Numbered from the stretch's first letter, positions 54,701 through 63,388 are shown. The stretch is 64,000 nucleotides of DNA from Rhizobium leguminosarum bv. viciae USDA 2370 (GCF_002008365.1 NZ_MRDL01000022.1:166881-230880), one strand, 5' to 3'. Notes: a model not told the origin generated them from the sequence alone. Numbers and translations: made by a program.

Positions 54701-55488
54701 GTTATTCCGACGGCCGCAACGGCATGACGGTCGATCAGAAGCAGGCGGCGAACTGGTACCAGCTTGCGGCCGACAAGGGCTTTGCACCTGCACAATACCG
54801 GCTCGGCAGCATGTACGAGAAGGGCAACGGCGTCGAACGCGACATCGCCAAGGCAAAGGGCTTCTACGAGCAGGCGGCCAACCAGGGCAATGCCAGCGCC
54901 ATGCACAATCTCGCCGTCCTCTACGCCTCCGGCGCGCTGGGCCAGCAGGATTATGCAACGGCCGCTTCGTGGTTCACCAAGGCTGCGAACCTCGGCATCA
55001 CCGACAGCCAGTTCAACCTGGCGATCCTCTGCGCTAGGGGCAACGGGGTTCCGGCGGATCTCGAAGAGTCCTACAAATGGTTTGCGATCGCCGCCAAGGC
55101 CGGCGACAAGGATGCGGCGCAGAAGCGCGACGAAGTGGCCAAAGCCATGAAGCCCGACCAGCTCGAACGGGCGCGCGCCAAGGCCGATCTCTGGAAGCCG
55201 GAGCCGGTCGACCACCGCACGAACGCCATCGACATCCCCGACGAATGGGCAGGCACCGGCGCGAAGACGGCGACCGTCGACATGAAGAAGGCAGTCCGCA
55301 ACATCCAGGCGATCCTCAACAATAACGGCTTCGACGCCGGAGTGCCGGACGGCGAAATGGGTGCGAAGACCGTGACCGCGATCAAAAACTTCCAGAAGTC
55401 CGTCGGGCAGGAGCCGGACGGCAAGGTGACCGACGCGACCGTGAAGGCGCTGCTCGAACGCAACAAGCAGGGCAGCAAGGCGATCTAA
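51709..55488 (+). CDS. podJ: PodJ-like polar localisation factor with SEL1 repeats
   Basis: 1259 residues. The first ~800 are charged and contain coiled-coil segments with repeated LxxRLexLsxQI-type stretches (cytoplasmic). One membrane segment lies at about 835-860 (PILLAVGAVLLAIMAFPLARTL). The periplasmic part has three to four Sel1 repeats (AALFEIGARYSDGR; AQYRLGSMYEKGNGVERD; AMHNLAVLYASG; from about 980 to 1150) and a peptidoglycan-binding domain (IQAILNNNGFDAGVPDGEMGAKTVTAIKNFQKSVG, about 1190-1255). Matches the PodJ architecture; it marks a pole and recruits other polar proteins. Confidence 0.88.
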   Translation: MNGSRSNPSRQSDRTSLDALNRTIEGLEARIEGLMGSGREQRPRTATAERDPYAGSHAPRPAKAPSEPRPDPLAEIRQRQRTLEASRERPYAREQAPQLREPTPRAAAPVPAPVFRAGDDTMTEIAQALVNLRQDLKRDISEGVTREMNALRAELREIKTNAGDGRFADDMRADMGRLAQSITQLTGRSAAPEATGLREDFEELRSLMDGLAREDSLRHMENRWDGFENRLAALDTEGLQEELVSLAYRLDDIKRHIGGMGESPAVRALEDKLISIATAMEHFGNMIQPHDRVMSEQFAAMDMRLDEISRAIAASGRTAATNDPGLMQRLESRLSALADQIDLMSHDAANRVNPADELAMRLEALTGRVEELTKAEATSRLDERLEHLSYLLERTQETAPQPDLTGPLSDISRKIDALENGAVNDVLAQRLDHLARRIDEMAHQQQAPAPAAVADDGAFRRLEGRLSDIAARLEESTSAAPTDPRALKNLEDQIANLSALMSAPRESAVIPPELDQRMGAIEDYMATSDEYIIEAARQAAEAVVEAYSRHGGPQGVMPAADMSALTALAEDLRHLEDISRDSEERTHKTFTALHETLVHIADRLDGMEDRGRPVAQMPVADVDFDVDPYALMVAEAEMARTPAAAPTAKASPVIRTAEVAAEPAAPTQATAMSGTSAIAIEAATRTTEAATAARAQVPAKASLLASLGKRLLPGKKAESRASERPMIDPAPSIDPTDVVPTDASNELLEPGSGAPDVKKILERVRASQSAARGKPAGETDRADYIAAARRAAQAAAMEVDANPKQPAVKAEKKGATADKAGKASDKTGKTSAFSRYRRPILLAVGAVLLAIMAFPLARTLTSGERAPQPPAEVSALTGAAENPAAALPEATPAQPDAAALGTTTPATEAVPPAAEQAQPEAIPPADGDHLTDMTPLDGEGAATLAPPGPSGAAQETSGFVPAPAPQAAITIPDTVQPKSLADAASGGDALALFEIGARYSDGRNGMTVDQKQAANWYQLAADKGFAPAQYRLGSMYEKGNGVERDIAKAKGFYEQAANQGNASAMHNLAVLYASGALGQQDYATAASWFTKAANLGITDSQFNLAILCARGNGVPADLEESYKWFAIAAKAGDKDAAQKRDEVAKAMKPDQLERARAKADLWKPEPVDHRTNAIDIPDEWAGTGAKTATVDMKKAVRNIQAILNNNGFDAGVPDGEMGAKTVTAIKNFQKSVGQEPDGKVTDATVKALLERNKQGSKAI

Positions 55489-55513
55489 ACGGGCCTGGCG
55501 GCATTAAAGCGCC

Positions 55514-55533
55514 GCGCGTCTTTTCAGACGCGC
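55514..55533. terminator. Hairpin after the PodJ-like gene
   Basis: GCGCGTCT TTTC AGACGCGC, 8-bp perfect stem 26 bp after the stop; the T run is lacking, so it may be a stability element rather than a terminator. Confidence 0.5.
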
Positions 55534-55564
55534 AATTGACGCTGTAACCCGCTGAATTACTGCT

Positions 55565-55604
55565 TAATTTATCCTTCAATCGGAATCGATTTAAGGATAA
55601 ATTA
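55565..55604. repeat. Short palindromic repeat family, copy C
   Basis: A 40-nt near-perfect palindrome: TAATTTATCCTT and AAGGATAAATTA as outer arms, AATCG/CGATT as inner arms around GAAT, with one unpaired base on each side. Related by sequence to the copies at 22916 and 25287. Confidence 0.7.
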
Positions 55605-55856
55605 TGCGGTAGGCCGCAAGGCTTTTTCCAATTTTGCCGTCGCCTGTCACAAAACCTGAAAAAAGCCGGATTATGCCCGGACATATCGATCCGCGCATCC
55701 GGCGAATCCTCTGCCACCGATCTCTCCGCCAATCTCTATGGCTAATCACGGGGCCGATCGAAAGCCTCTGGCAACGATTTCACAGTATGGTGCGCATTCG
55801 AACGGGGACGTGACAAGAAACCGCCCGGCAGGAGCGGTCATCATTCGGGGTCGGCT

Positions 55857-56780
55857 GTGACAATCTATCTGCCCATCGCAGAATTGTCGGTGAACATTTT
55901 CATCATTCTCGGCATGGGGGCGGCCGTCGGATTCCTGTCTGGAATGTTCGGCGTCGGCGGCGGCTTTCTCATCACCCCGCTGTTGATCTTCTACAACATC
56001 CCGCCCGTCGTCGCGGTCGCGACCGGCGCCAACCAGGTGGTGGCGTCGTCGATATCGGGCGCGATCACGCATTTCCGGCGCGGCTCGCTCGACGTCAAGC
56101 TAGGCACGGTGCTGCTGGTCGGCGGTCTTACGGGGGCGACGGTCGGCATCTGGATCTTCTCGCTGCTGCGCGCCATCGGCCAGCTCGATCTGATCATTTC
56201 GCTGATGTATGTCGTCTTCCTCGGCACCGTCGGCGGACTGATGCTGCTCGAAAGCATCAATGCCATGCGGCGAGCAGCGCGCAACGAACCGCCCGCACCG
56301 CGCAAGCCTGGCCACCAGCACTGGGTGCACAAGCTGCCGCTGAAGGTGCGTTTCAAGAAATCGAAGATCTATCTCAGCGTCATTCCAATCGTCGCACTCG
56401 GCTTTGCGATCGGCATCCTCACCTCGATCATGGGTGTCGGCGGCGGCTTCATCATGGTGCCGGCGATGATCTACCTGCTGCGCATCCCGACCAATGTCGT
56501 CGTCGGCACCTCGCTGTTCCAGATCATCTTCGTGACCGCCTATACGACGATCGTGCAGGCGGCGACGAACTTCTCCGTCGACATCGTGCTTGCCTTCATC
56601 CTGATGGTGGCCGGTGTCATCGGCGCGCAATACGGCGTGCGGGTCGGCCAGAAGCTGCGCGGCGAGCAGCTGCGCGCCCTGCTCGGCCTACTGGTGCTTG
56701 CCGTCGGCCTGCGTCTTGCAATCGCGCTGGTGGTGGCGCCGGCCGACGTCTATTCGGTGGTGATGGGAGCGGGCAACTGA
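55857..56780 (+). CDS. TauE/SafE (TSUP) family membrane transporter
   Basis: 307 residues, about eight hydrophobic segments in two repeats, each with the family motif (FLSGMFGVGGGFLITPLL and ILTSIMGVGGGFIMVPAM). Moves sulfur- or carboxylate-containing anions across the inner membrane in other bacteria. GTG start at 55857. Overlaps the next gene by one base (TGATG). Confidence 0.9.
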   Translation: MTIYLPIAELSVNIFIILGMGAAVGFLSGMFGVGGGFLITPLLIFYNIPPVVAVATGANQVVASSISGAITHFRRGSLDVKLGTVLLVGGLTGATVGIWIFSLLRAIGQLDLIISLMYVVFLGTVGGLMLLESINAMRRAARNEPPAPRKPGHQHWVHKLPLKVRFKKSKIYLSVIPIVALGFAIGILTSIMGVGGGFIMVPAMIYLLRIPTNVVVGTSLFQIIFVTAYTTIVQAATNFSVDIVLAFILMVAGVIGAQYGVRVGQKLRGEQLRALLGLLVLAVGLRLAIALVVAPADVYSVVMGAGN

Positions 56781-57580
56781 TGCGCCTGGCTGTTTTCGTC
56801 ATCGCGTTGCTTTGCCTGCTGCCGGCCTCTGCCGGAGCCCAGTGGCTGCCGGGGCAGGCAACGGAGGCGGTCCGTGAAGGGTTGGAAATCGGCACGTCGA
56901 CCAGCGAAATCGCCATCACCTCGGATTTCCACGGCGCGGATCTGACCATCTTCGGAGCGCTCTCGAATACCGACCAGCTGCTGCTCGCCGTCGGCCAATA
57001 TGACGTGGTCGTGGTGCTGGAAGGCCCGCGCGAGGATGCGACGGTGCGCAAGAAGGAACGCGTCTTCGGCATCTGGGTGAACACCCGCTCGATGACCTTC
57101 GAAGCGGTGCCGCATTCCTATTCGATGTCGAGCTCGCGCATGATCGACGACATCGTGACGCCGCTTGACCTGATCGATCAGGGGATCGGCATCGACCACA
57201 TTCCGCTGACGCCGGTCGGCTTCGTCGGCGACGGCAGCAATCTCGGCGAGTTCCGCGAGGCCTTCCGGCGACTGCAGCAGGGCGGCGGGCTCTATGACCG
57301 CAATCCGAGCGGCGTGCGGTTCGTTTCCTCCAACCTCTTCAAGGCGAGCCTGCGCCTGCCGGCAAACATTCCGAACGGGGTGCACAGCGTGCGCGCCTAT
57401 CTGTTCAAGAGCGGCATTTTTGTGACCGAGAAATCGCTGCCGTTGCGGGTCATCAAGACCGGCATCGAGCAGACGATCACCGATGCGGCGCATGATCAGC
57501 CGATCCTCTACGGCTGTGCGGCGGTGCTGCTCGCCGTGATCACCGGCTGGGGTGCCAGCCTGATCTTCCGTAAGGACTGA
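56780..57580 (+). CDS. TIGR02186 family membrane-anchored protein
   Basis: 266 residues: signal peptide (MRLAVFVIALLCLLPASAGA), soluble part with LEIGTSTSEIAITSDFHGADLTIFGAL, and a C-terminal membrane segment (ILYGCAAVLLAVITGWGASLIF). Found beside TauE-type transporters in alphaproteobacteria; function unknown. Translationally coupled to the transporter. Confidence 0.87.
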   Translation: MRLAVFVIALLCLLPASAGAQWLPGQATEAVREGLEIGTSTSEIAITSDFHGADLTIFGALSNTDQLLLAVGQYDVVVVLEGPREDATVRKKERVFGIWVNTRSMTFEAVPHSYSMSSSRMIDDIVTPLDLIDQGIGIDHIPLTPVGFVGDGSNLGEFREAFRRLQQGGGLYDRNPSGVRFVSSNLFKASLRLPANIPNGVHSVRAYLFKSGIFVTEKSLPLRVIKTGIEQTITDAAHDQPILYGCAAVLLAVITGWGASLIFRKD

Positions 57581-57737
57581 TCCGCCGCAAGGCGCTCAAG
57601 CGGATTTCTTCCTGAAAATAGGCTCGGCAAGACAACCGGGCACGAAGAGCCTGCCCGGCGGCAGCTGCTTGCCCGGATGTTTTGGCGGCAGTTCATCCAT
57701 GCCTCCAAAAACCGCTTGCATTTCGCAATCAGTCTAT

Positions 57738-57752
57738 CTAGTTTTCAACTAG
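57738..57752. promoter_or_regulatory. Inverted repeat before the dihydrofolate-reductase-like gene
   Basis: CTAGTT TTC AACTAG, flanked on both sides by the direct repeat TTCGCAATC (57722-57730 and 57759-57767), 54-84 bp upstream of the start. Possible operator. Confidence 0.45.
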
Positions 57753-57805
57753 TTGCTATTCGCAATCGGTTTTATCTCGGTTGGCAATTCAGAAGGAGGA
57801 TGGAA

Positions 57806-58363
57806 ATGAGAAAGCTTGTTGTCTGGAACCTGATGACGCTCGATGGTTATTTCGAAGGCACGAAGCCGTGGGATATCGACTTCCACAATCTCGCCTGGGG
57901 ACCTGAATTGCAGCGCGTTGCCGAACAGTTCGGGAAGGAAGGCGATCTGCTGGTATTCGGCCGCAAGACCTATGAGGGCATGGCCTCCTACTGGCCGACC
58001 GCCGAGGGCGAAGGTGAGATCAAAGCCTATATGAACGGCATCGCCAAGATCGCCGTGTCGCGGACGATGACCGAGCCCGGTTGGAACAATGCCCGTGTCG
58101 TCAGCGATCCGATCCCCGAACTGACGAGGCTGAAGCAGGAGGACGGCAAGACGATCTTCATCTTCGGCAGCGCCGAGCTTGCCGACAGCCTGCTGAAAGC
58201 AGGGCTTATCGATGAAATCAGGGTTTGCCTGGTGCCTGTCATTCTCGGCGGCGGCAACCCGCTTTTCAAACAGGCAGAGGGCCAGGTGCCGCTGAAGCTC
58301 ATCGAATCCTCGACGACGGAAGGCGGCGCGGTAATCCTGCGCTACGAACCCGTCAAGGCTTAG
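57806..58363 (+). CDS. Dihydrofolate-reductase-fold protein (RibD C-terminal type)
   Basis: 185 residues: MRKLVVWNLMTLDGYFEG, DLLVFGRKTYEGMASYWP, KIAVSRTMTEPGWNNARV, IFIFGSAELADSLLKAGLIDEIRVCLVPVILGGGNPLF. NADPH-dependent reductase fold; common singletons in soil bacteria, substrate unknown. Start 57806 is fixed by AAGGAGG six bases upstream. Confidence 0.86.
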   Translation: MRKLVVWNLMTLDGYFEGTKPWDIDFHNLAWGPELQRVAEQFGKEGDLLVFGRKTYEGMASYWPTAEGEGEIKAYMNGIAKIAVSRTMTEPGWNNARVVSDPIPELTRLKQEDGKTIFIFGSAELADSLLKAGLIDEIRVCLVPVILGGGNPLFKQAEGQVPLKLIESSTTEGGAVILRYEPVKA

Positions 58364-58527
58364 CGGCGCTCACCCATTGAGATTTTGACACGATGCCGTC
58401 CCGGTGGTCAGGCCAGGGTATCGATCCCTGGCCGCACAAGAGAGCAGCCTGGGACGTTCGCATTCGACTAAAAACCGGTTTTTAACATTTACGAGTTAGT
58501 AATCTCTCGGAAACGAGAGGTTTTGTC

Positions 58528-59109
58528 ATGCGTACTCGTATCGTTCTGACGGCCATGGGTCTCGCGCTGCTTGCCAGCTGCGCGACGGCGCCGAAGCAGA
58601 CGAGAAACATCTGTGCCGTCTTCGACGAGCGCGACGGGCTTTTCTCCAGCTGGCAGAGTGCCGCCGAGCGGACGGAGAAGAAATACGGCGTGCCCGTACC
58701 GATCCTGATGGCGACGATGTATACCGAATCCGGCTTCCAGCCCTATGCGCGGCCGCCGCGCACCAAGCTGTTCGGCTTCATTCCCTGGACCCGGCCTTCG
58801 ACGGCCTACGGCTATTCGCAGGCGCTCGACGGTACCTGGGATCACTATCAGTCGCAGACGGGGAACTGGACCGCGCGGCGGGCGAACTTCGCTGACGCGA
58901 TCGATTTCATCGGCTGGTATCACTACCAGAACAGCGTGGAGACCGGCATTCCGCTGAACGATGCCTATAATCTCTATCTCGCCTATTACTCCGGGCCGAC
59001 TGGATACAAACGCGGCGACTGGCGCTCGAACGGGCAGCTGCAGCAGACGGCGCAGAAGTTTGCGCGGATGGCCGGGACGTATCAGCGGCAGTTGCAGGAG
59101 TGCGATTGA
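58528..59109 (+). CDS. Lytic transglycosylase-like lipoprotein (SLT domain)
   Basis: 193 residues; lipobox LASC at Cys 17 or so (LALLASCATAP). SLT-type core: VPVPILMATMYTESGFQPYARPPRT (catalytic Glu), TAYGYSQALDGTWDHYQ, IDFIGWYHYQNS and YNLYLAYYSGPTGYKRG. Cleaves peptidoglycan glycan strands from the inner face of the outer membrane. Confidence 0.9.
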   Translation: MRTRIVLTAMGLALLASCATAPKQTRNICAVFDERDGLFSSWQSAAERTEKKYGVPVPILMATMYTESGFQPYARPPRTKLFGFIPWTRPSTAYGYSQALDGTWDHYQSQTGNWTARRANFADAIDFIGWYHYQNSVETGIPLNDAYNLYLAYYSGPTGYKRGDWRSNGQLQQTAQKFARMAGTYQRQLQECD

Positions 59110-59163
59110 GGATAGTTTGAGGGCGTGCCATGTCCGCCCCCCTCTGCCCTCAAATAACAGGCG

Positions 59164-59901
59164 CTATCCCCACAAATTGCCGTATCTGACAGAATAAATC
59201 CGGTCCTTGCCGAGCAGATGCGCGATCAGCGACCCCCGGTCGAAAAGACCGTGCATCGCCTTGTGGCGAAGGTCGAGACCGCCGCTCATGAGGCCGAAGG
59301 CCGGCATCAGCAGGCGGGCGCCGTCGGTGGCAAAGCAGGGGCGGCGGACGGATTTCTCGCGGCGGCGGACGGTCGCCGACGGATGCAGGTGGCCGGCGAT
59401 CTCACCACTCTGCAAGCCGTTCTTCGGCTCGTGCCGGAAGGTCAGGCCGGCATAATGCATCTCGTCAGCGGATGTGCCCGGCAGATCGACGATGCCATCC
59501 GGATCATGGTTGCCATTGATCCAGATCCATTCGCGGCCGCGGGCCATATTGACGATCAGCGTGCGGAAATTCTCCGGCAAATGCTTCGAGCCGATGCGGT
59601 CGTGGAAATTATCGCCGAGCGAGATGACGAGCTTCGGATCATAACGCGAGATGACGGCGGCAAGGACGGTCAGCGTCGCCAGCGTATCGTAAGGCGGCAG
59701 CATCATGCCGCGGCGGGCGAAAGCTGCGCCCTTTTCCAGATGCAGGTCGGAGACGACGAGCAGGCCGGCATCGGGCAGATAAAGCGCGCCGAGCGGATCG
59801 CAGACAGCGGCAATGCCATGGACCGATGTCTCGATGCCCGGCATGACGGCCAGTCCTGATATGTCGCGCGCCAGCGCCAGGCGGTTCATCACGGTCGTCA
59901 T
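59164..59901 (-). CDS. pdeM: Ligase-associated DNA-damage-response endonuclease PdeM
   Basis: 245 residues of calcineurin-type metallophosphatase: SDLHLEKGAAFARRG, SLGDNFHDRIG, INGNHDP, HEPKNG and AGHLHPSATV supply all metal ligands. In this family the gene sits with a DEXH helicase, an exonuclease and an ATP-dependent ligase; only the helicase lies in the window (59979-62489). Start 59901 (MTTVMNRLA) used; 59889 also possible. Confidence 0.88.
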   Translation of the reverse strand: MTTVMNRLALARDISGLAVMPGIETSVHGIAAVCDPLGALYLPDAGLLVVSDLHLEKGAAFARRGMMLPPYDTLATLTVLAAVISRYDPKLVISLGDNFHDRIGSKHLPENFRTLIVNMARGREWIWINGNHDPDGIVDLPGTSADEMHYAGLTFRHEPKNGLQSGEIAGHLHPSATVRRREKSVRRPCFATDGARLLMPAFGLMSGGLDLRHKAMHGLFDRGSLIAHLLGKDRIYSVRYGNLWG

Positions 59902-59903
59902 TC

Positions 59904-59978
59904 CCAAATCGTCGTCGGGCCTAAATCGTCGTCAGGCCTAAATCGTCGGGCCCTAATTCTCATCAGGCCCGATTCTCG
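59904..59978. repeat. Imperfect tandem repeats between PdeM and helicase genes
   Basis: Three to four copies of a unit near GGCCTAAATCGTCGTC (last copies changed to ...TCTCATCAGGCCC and ...ATTCTCGTC). No coding role on the minus strand. Confidence 0.6.
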
Positions 59979-62489
59979 TCAAGCGAGCGCTTCGGCGATC
60001 AGATCGTCCGCCGCTTCGGCGAGCAGCGCGTCATGGGCCTCGCCCGGCACCGCCTCGCGTCCGATTTCCAGCATCACCGGCACGGCGAGCGGGGAAATAT
60101 GGTCGAGAGCGCGGTGGGTGATGTGGCCCCTGATTCGTCTCAGCATATCGCCAAGACGGCCAATATCCAAAAGTCCCGTCGCCGCATCCTGCCGCGTCGC
60201 CTGCAAGAGGATGTGATCCGGCTCGTGGCTGCGCAGCACGTCGTAGATCAGATCGGCGGAGACGGTGATCTGACGGCCGCTCTTTTCCTTGCCCGGATGA
60301 CGGCGCTCGATCAAGCCGGCAATCACGGCGCAATTGCGGAAGGTGCGCTTCAACAGGAAGGATTCGTCCAGCCAGGCTTCGAGATCGTCGCCGAGCATGT
60401 CTTCGTCGAAGAGGTCGGAGAGGCTGAGCCGGCCATTGCGGATCATCAGCCCCATATCCTCGAGGCCCCAGATGGCAAGCGAATAATCGGTGGCGACGAA
60501 ACCGAGCGGCTTGGCGCCTATCCGCTCCAGCCGGCGGGTCAGCAGCATGCCGAGCGTCTGGTGGGCGAGACGGCCTTCGAAGGGATAGGCGACCATATAG
60601 CCGCGGCTGCCGCGCGGGAAGGTTTCGATCAGGAACTCGTCGCGCTTCGGCAGCATCGACTTGTCGTTCTGCAGCGACAGCCAGTCGCGCACCTGATCCG
60701 GCAAGTGGCGCCAGCGATCGGGATCGGCGATCATCGCCCGCACCTGCTCGGCGAGATAGGTCGACAGCGGAAACTTGCCGCCATTGTAGGAGGGGATCTT
60801 CGGATCGAGCGAAAAGGCCTGCGACGCCAGGCATTCGTTTTCGCGGATGCCCTCGAAGCGCAGCACCTTGCCGGAGAAAACGAACGTATCGCCCGGCGAC
60901 ATCTGCTCGAGGAAATATTCCTCGACCTTGCCCAGCGTGGCGCCGCCACGGCCGATCCTGCCGCCCTCGCCGCGCTTGACCATGCGGATATTCAGCATCG
61001 GGCTTTCGACGATGGTGCCGAGGTTGAGGCGGTATTGCTGGGCGACCGCAGGATTGGAGACGCGCCAACGGCCCTCCTTGGTCTTGCGGATGCGGGCGTA
61101 ACGCTCGTAGGTCCTGAGCGCATAACCGCCGGTGGCGACGAAATCGACGATGCGCTCGAAGGTCTCCCAGCTCAAATCGGCATAGGGCGAGGCGCTGGTG
61201 ACTTCATCGTAAAGTTCAAGCATGTCGAAAGGTTCGGCGCAGGCCATGCCGAGCACATGCTGGGCGAGCACGTCGAGCGCGCCGCGGCCGACTGGCGGGG
61301 TATCCTGCGCGCCGATATAATTGGCGTCGAGGGCGGCCTGGCACTCCATGACCTCGAAGCGGTTGGCGGGCACAAGGATCGCCTTCGAGGGCTCGTCCAT
61401 GCGGTGGTTGGCACGACCGATGCGCTGGGCAAGACGTGAGGCACCCTTCGGCGCGCCGACATGAATGACGAGATCGACATCGCCCCAGTCGATGCCGAGA
61501 TCGAGGGTGGAAGTGGCAACGACGGCGCGCAGCCGGTTTTCGGCCATCGCCGCCTCGACCTTGCGGCGCTGGGCGACATCGAGCGAGCCATGGTGGAGGG
61601 CGATCGGCAGGTTGTCGTCATTGATCGTCCAGAGCGCCTGGAACAGCATTTCGGCCTGGCTGCGGGTGTTGACGAAAAGCAGCGTCGTGCGGTGTTCAAC
61701 CAGTTGCCGGTAAACATCGGGAATGGCGTATCGGGCGGAATGGCCGGACCAGGGAATGCGCTCTTCGGTCGACAGAATCGAGATATCGGGCTTGGCGCCG
61801 CCTTCGACGACGACGAGGCCTGCATGATGCTCGCTCCCCTCTTCCTGTCCGACCAGCCATTTCTGCAGATCCATGGGTTCGGCGACAGTGGCCGACAGAC
61901 CGATGGTCTTGAAGCCGGGGGCAAGGCGGCGCAGGCGGGCAAGGCCGAGCGAAAGCATATGGCCGCGCTTGGAGGTGACCAGCGAATGCAGCTCGTCGAG
62001 GACGATATATTTCAGGTCCTTGAAGAAGCGCTCGGCCTCCCGGTTCGCCAGAAGCAGGGCGACCTGTTCGGGCGTCGTCAGCAGAATATCCGGCGGGTTG
62101 AGTTTCTGGCGCTGGCGCTTGGCGTTCGGCGTGTCGCCGGTGCGGTTTTCTATCGTGACCGGCAGGCCCATCTCCTCGACCGGCTTCATCAGGTTGCGCT
62201 CGATATCGATGGCAAGCGCCTTCAGTGGCGAGACATAGAGCGTATGGATGCCGGTGAAGGCGGAGCCGGGCGGGATCTTGCCGCGACGGGTGAGATCGGT
62301 GAGCGAGGGCAGGAAACCGGCGAGCGTCTTGCCGGCGCCGGTCGGCGCAATCAGCAGCGTGCTTTCGCCGGCCTCGGCGCGGGCGAGCAGTTCCAGCTGA
62401 TGGGCGCGCGGGCGCCAGCCCTTTTCCGCAAACCAGCGGGTAAAGGCGGCAGGAAGCAGGGCACGGGCTTCGGAATCGATCTGGTCCAC
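59979..62489 (-). CDS. Ligase-associated DNA-damage-response DEXH-box helicase (Lhr-like)
   Basis: 836 residues: WFAEKGWRPRAHQLELLARAEAGESTLLIAPTGAGKTLAGFL (Walker A), DELHSL as motif II, LSATV, TRSQAEML, HHGSLD, ATSTLDLGIDWGDVD and QRIGRANHR. The long C-terminal half is the Lhr-type extension. Works in repair with PdeM, next downstream, and a ligase not in the window. Confidence 0.93.
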   Translation of the reverse strand: MDQIDSEARALLPAAFTRWFAEKGWRPRAHQLELLARAEAGESTLLIAPTGAGKTLAGFLPSLTDLTRRGKIPPGSAFTGIHTLYVSPLKALAIDIERNLMKPVEEMGLPVTIENRTGDTPNAKRQRQKLNPPDILLTTPEQVALLLANREAERFFKDLKYIVLDELHSLVTSKRGHMLSLGLARLRRLAPGFKTIGLSATVAEPMDLQKWLVGQEEGSEHHAGLVVVEGGAKPDISILSTEERIPWSGHSARYAIPDVYRQLVEHRTTLLFVNTRSQAEMLFQALWTINDDNLPIALHHGSLDVAQRRKVEAAMAENRLRAVVATSTLDLGIDWGDVDLVIHVGAPKGASRLAQRIGRANHRMDEPSKAILVPANRFEVMECQAALDANYIGAQDTPPVGRGALDVLAQHVLGMACAEPFDMLELYDEVTSASPYADLSWETFERIVDFVATGGYALRTYERYARIRKTKEGRWRVSNPAVAQQYRLNLGTIVESPMLNIRMVKRGEGGRIGRGGATLGKVEEYFLEQMSPGDTFVFSGKVLRFEGIRENECLASQAFSLDPKIPSYNGGKFPLSTYLAEQVRAMIADPDRWRHLPDQVRDWLSLQNDKSMLPKRDEFLIETFPRGSRGYMVAYPFEGRLAHQTLGMLLTRRLERIGAKPLGFVATDYSLAIWGLEDMGLMIRNGRLSLSDLFDEDMLGDDLEAWLDESFLLKRTFRNCAVIAGLIERRHPGKEKSGRQITVSADLIYDVLRSHEPDHILLQATRQDAATGLLDIGRLGDMLRRIRGHITHRALDHISPLAVPVMLEIGREAVPGEAHDALLAEAADDLIAEALA

Positions 62490-62531
62490 GCCCTGAAACT
62501 AGTGAAACGCCGGGGAAAGAGAAGAGCGGCC

Positions 62532-62638
62532 AAAGCACGTCGCGCAAAAGTGTGCCGCGGTTTTGCGATAACGACATGCGTAAAAACAAAGACCTAAAGT
62601 GCGATGAGCGAATCTGAAAGATCGCGACGCGCTTTAGC
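62532..62638. repeat. Dispersed ~105-bp repeat, copy 2
   Basis: AAAGCACGTCGCGCAAAAGT to GACGCGCTTTAGC, same orientation as 18916-19020 and sharing GACATGCGTAAAAACAAAG. It lies between the helicase and YitT-type genes. Confidence 0.75.
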
Positions 62639-62641
62639 AAT

Positions 62642-63274
62642 TCACATGGCGATATAGCGATCCTTGCGGTGGTTGATGGCGATCGTGAGGTTGAGAACGA
62701 TCGCACCGAGCACCGAGCAGGCGATGATGAAGGGGCTTGCGACGAAGAAGGAGAGCGCCAGGATGACGCCGTCGAAGCCGAGCTGGACGAAGCCGGCGCG
62801 CCAGCCGAAGCGATCCTGGATATAGAGGGCGAGAATGCCGATGCCGCCGAGGCTGGCGCGGTGGCGGAAGAGCGCCAGCATACCGGCGCCGATGACGAGG
62901 CCGCCGAAGAGCGCACCGGCGATAGGATCGACATGCGCCATGCTGATGAAGCCCGAGATGAATTCCGACAGAACCGAGGTGAGCGCGATGGCGGCGAAGG
63001 TCTTGATGGTGAAGGCAGCGCCCAAGCGGCGGAAGGCGAGATAATAGAAGGGCAGGTTCACGACGAAGAAGCAGAGGCCGAAGCTCAGGCCGGTCGCATA
63101 ATGGGCGAGGAAGGCAAGGCCTGCCGTGCCGCCGGCAAGCAGCCCCGCGCCGGAGAGAAGCGATACGCCGAGCACGGCGAGCATGCTGCCGGCGACAATG
63201 CCCTGGGCATCGTCCAGCAGCGAGTGACGATCGGCGCTGGAATTCAGAAGGCCTGCGAAAGCGTTGGATGCCAT
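62642..63274 (-). CDS. YitT-family membrane protein
   Basis: 210 residues, five to six hydrophobic segments: GIVAGSMLAVLGVSLLSGAGLLAGGTAGLAFLAHYATGLSFGLCFFVVNLPFYYLAFRRLG and RHRASLGGIGILALYIQDR (family block with GG-G). Transport or membrane role unknown. Divergent from an Rrf2-type gene. Confidence 0.87.
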   Translation of the reverse strand: MASNAFAGLLNSSADRHSLLDDAQGIVAGSMLAVLGVSLLSGAGLLAGGTAGLAFLAHYATGLSFGLCFFVVNLPFYYLAFRRLGAAFTIKTFAAIALTSVLSEFISGFISMAHVDPIAGALFGGLVIGAGMLALFRHRASLGGIGILALYIQDRFGWRAGFVQLGFDGVILALSFFVASPFIIACSVLGAIVLNLTIAINHRKDRYIAM

Positions 63275-63367
63275 GTTGTTCCCCTGTCGGCTTTGCCGTC
63301 TTCTATCCGGGGTCAGGATAAAGGCAAGTGGCAAGCAACGAGGACACCGCTTGACAGCCGGCATAAT

Positions 63368-63388
63368 CGTGGATATTTTTTATCCACG
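63368..63388. promoter_or_regulatory. Palindromic operator between YitT and Rrf2-type genes
   Basis: CGTGGATA (63368-63375), TTTTT, TATCCACG (63381-63388): perfect 8-bp arms, 20 bp before the Rrf2 start. Size fits an Rrf2-family dimer site. Confidence 0.7.

Noticed and set aside
51904..55215. Open frame of about 1100 codons on the minus strand opposite the PodJ-like gene
   Set aside because: Low-complexity Arg/Gly-rich translation with no family features; produced by the codon bias of the GC-rich plus-strand gene, which has clear domains.
60033..61439. 468-codon plus-strand frame inside the DEXH helicase gene
   Set aside because: Shadow frame; the helicase motifs are on the minus strand.
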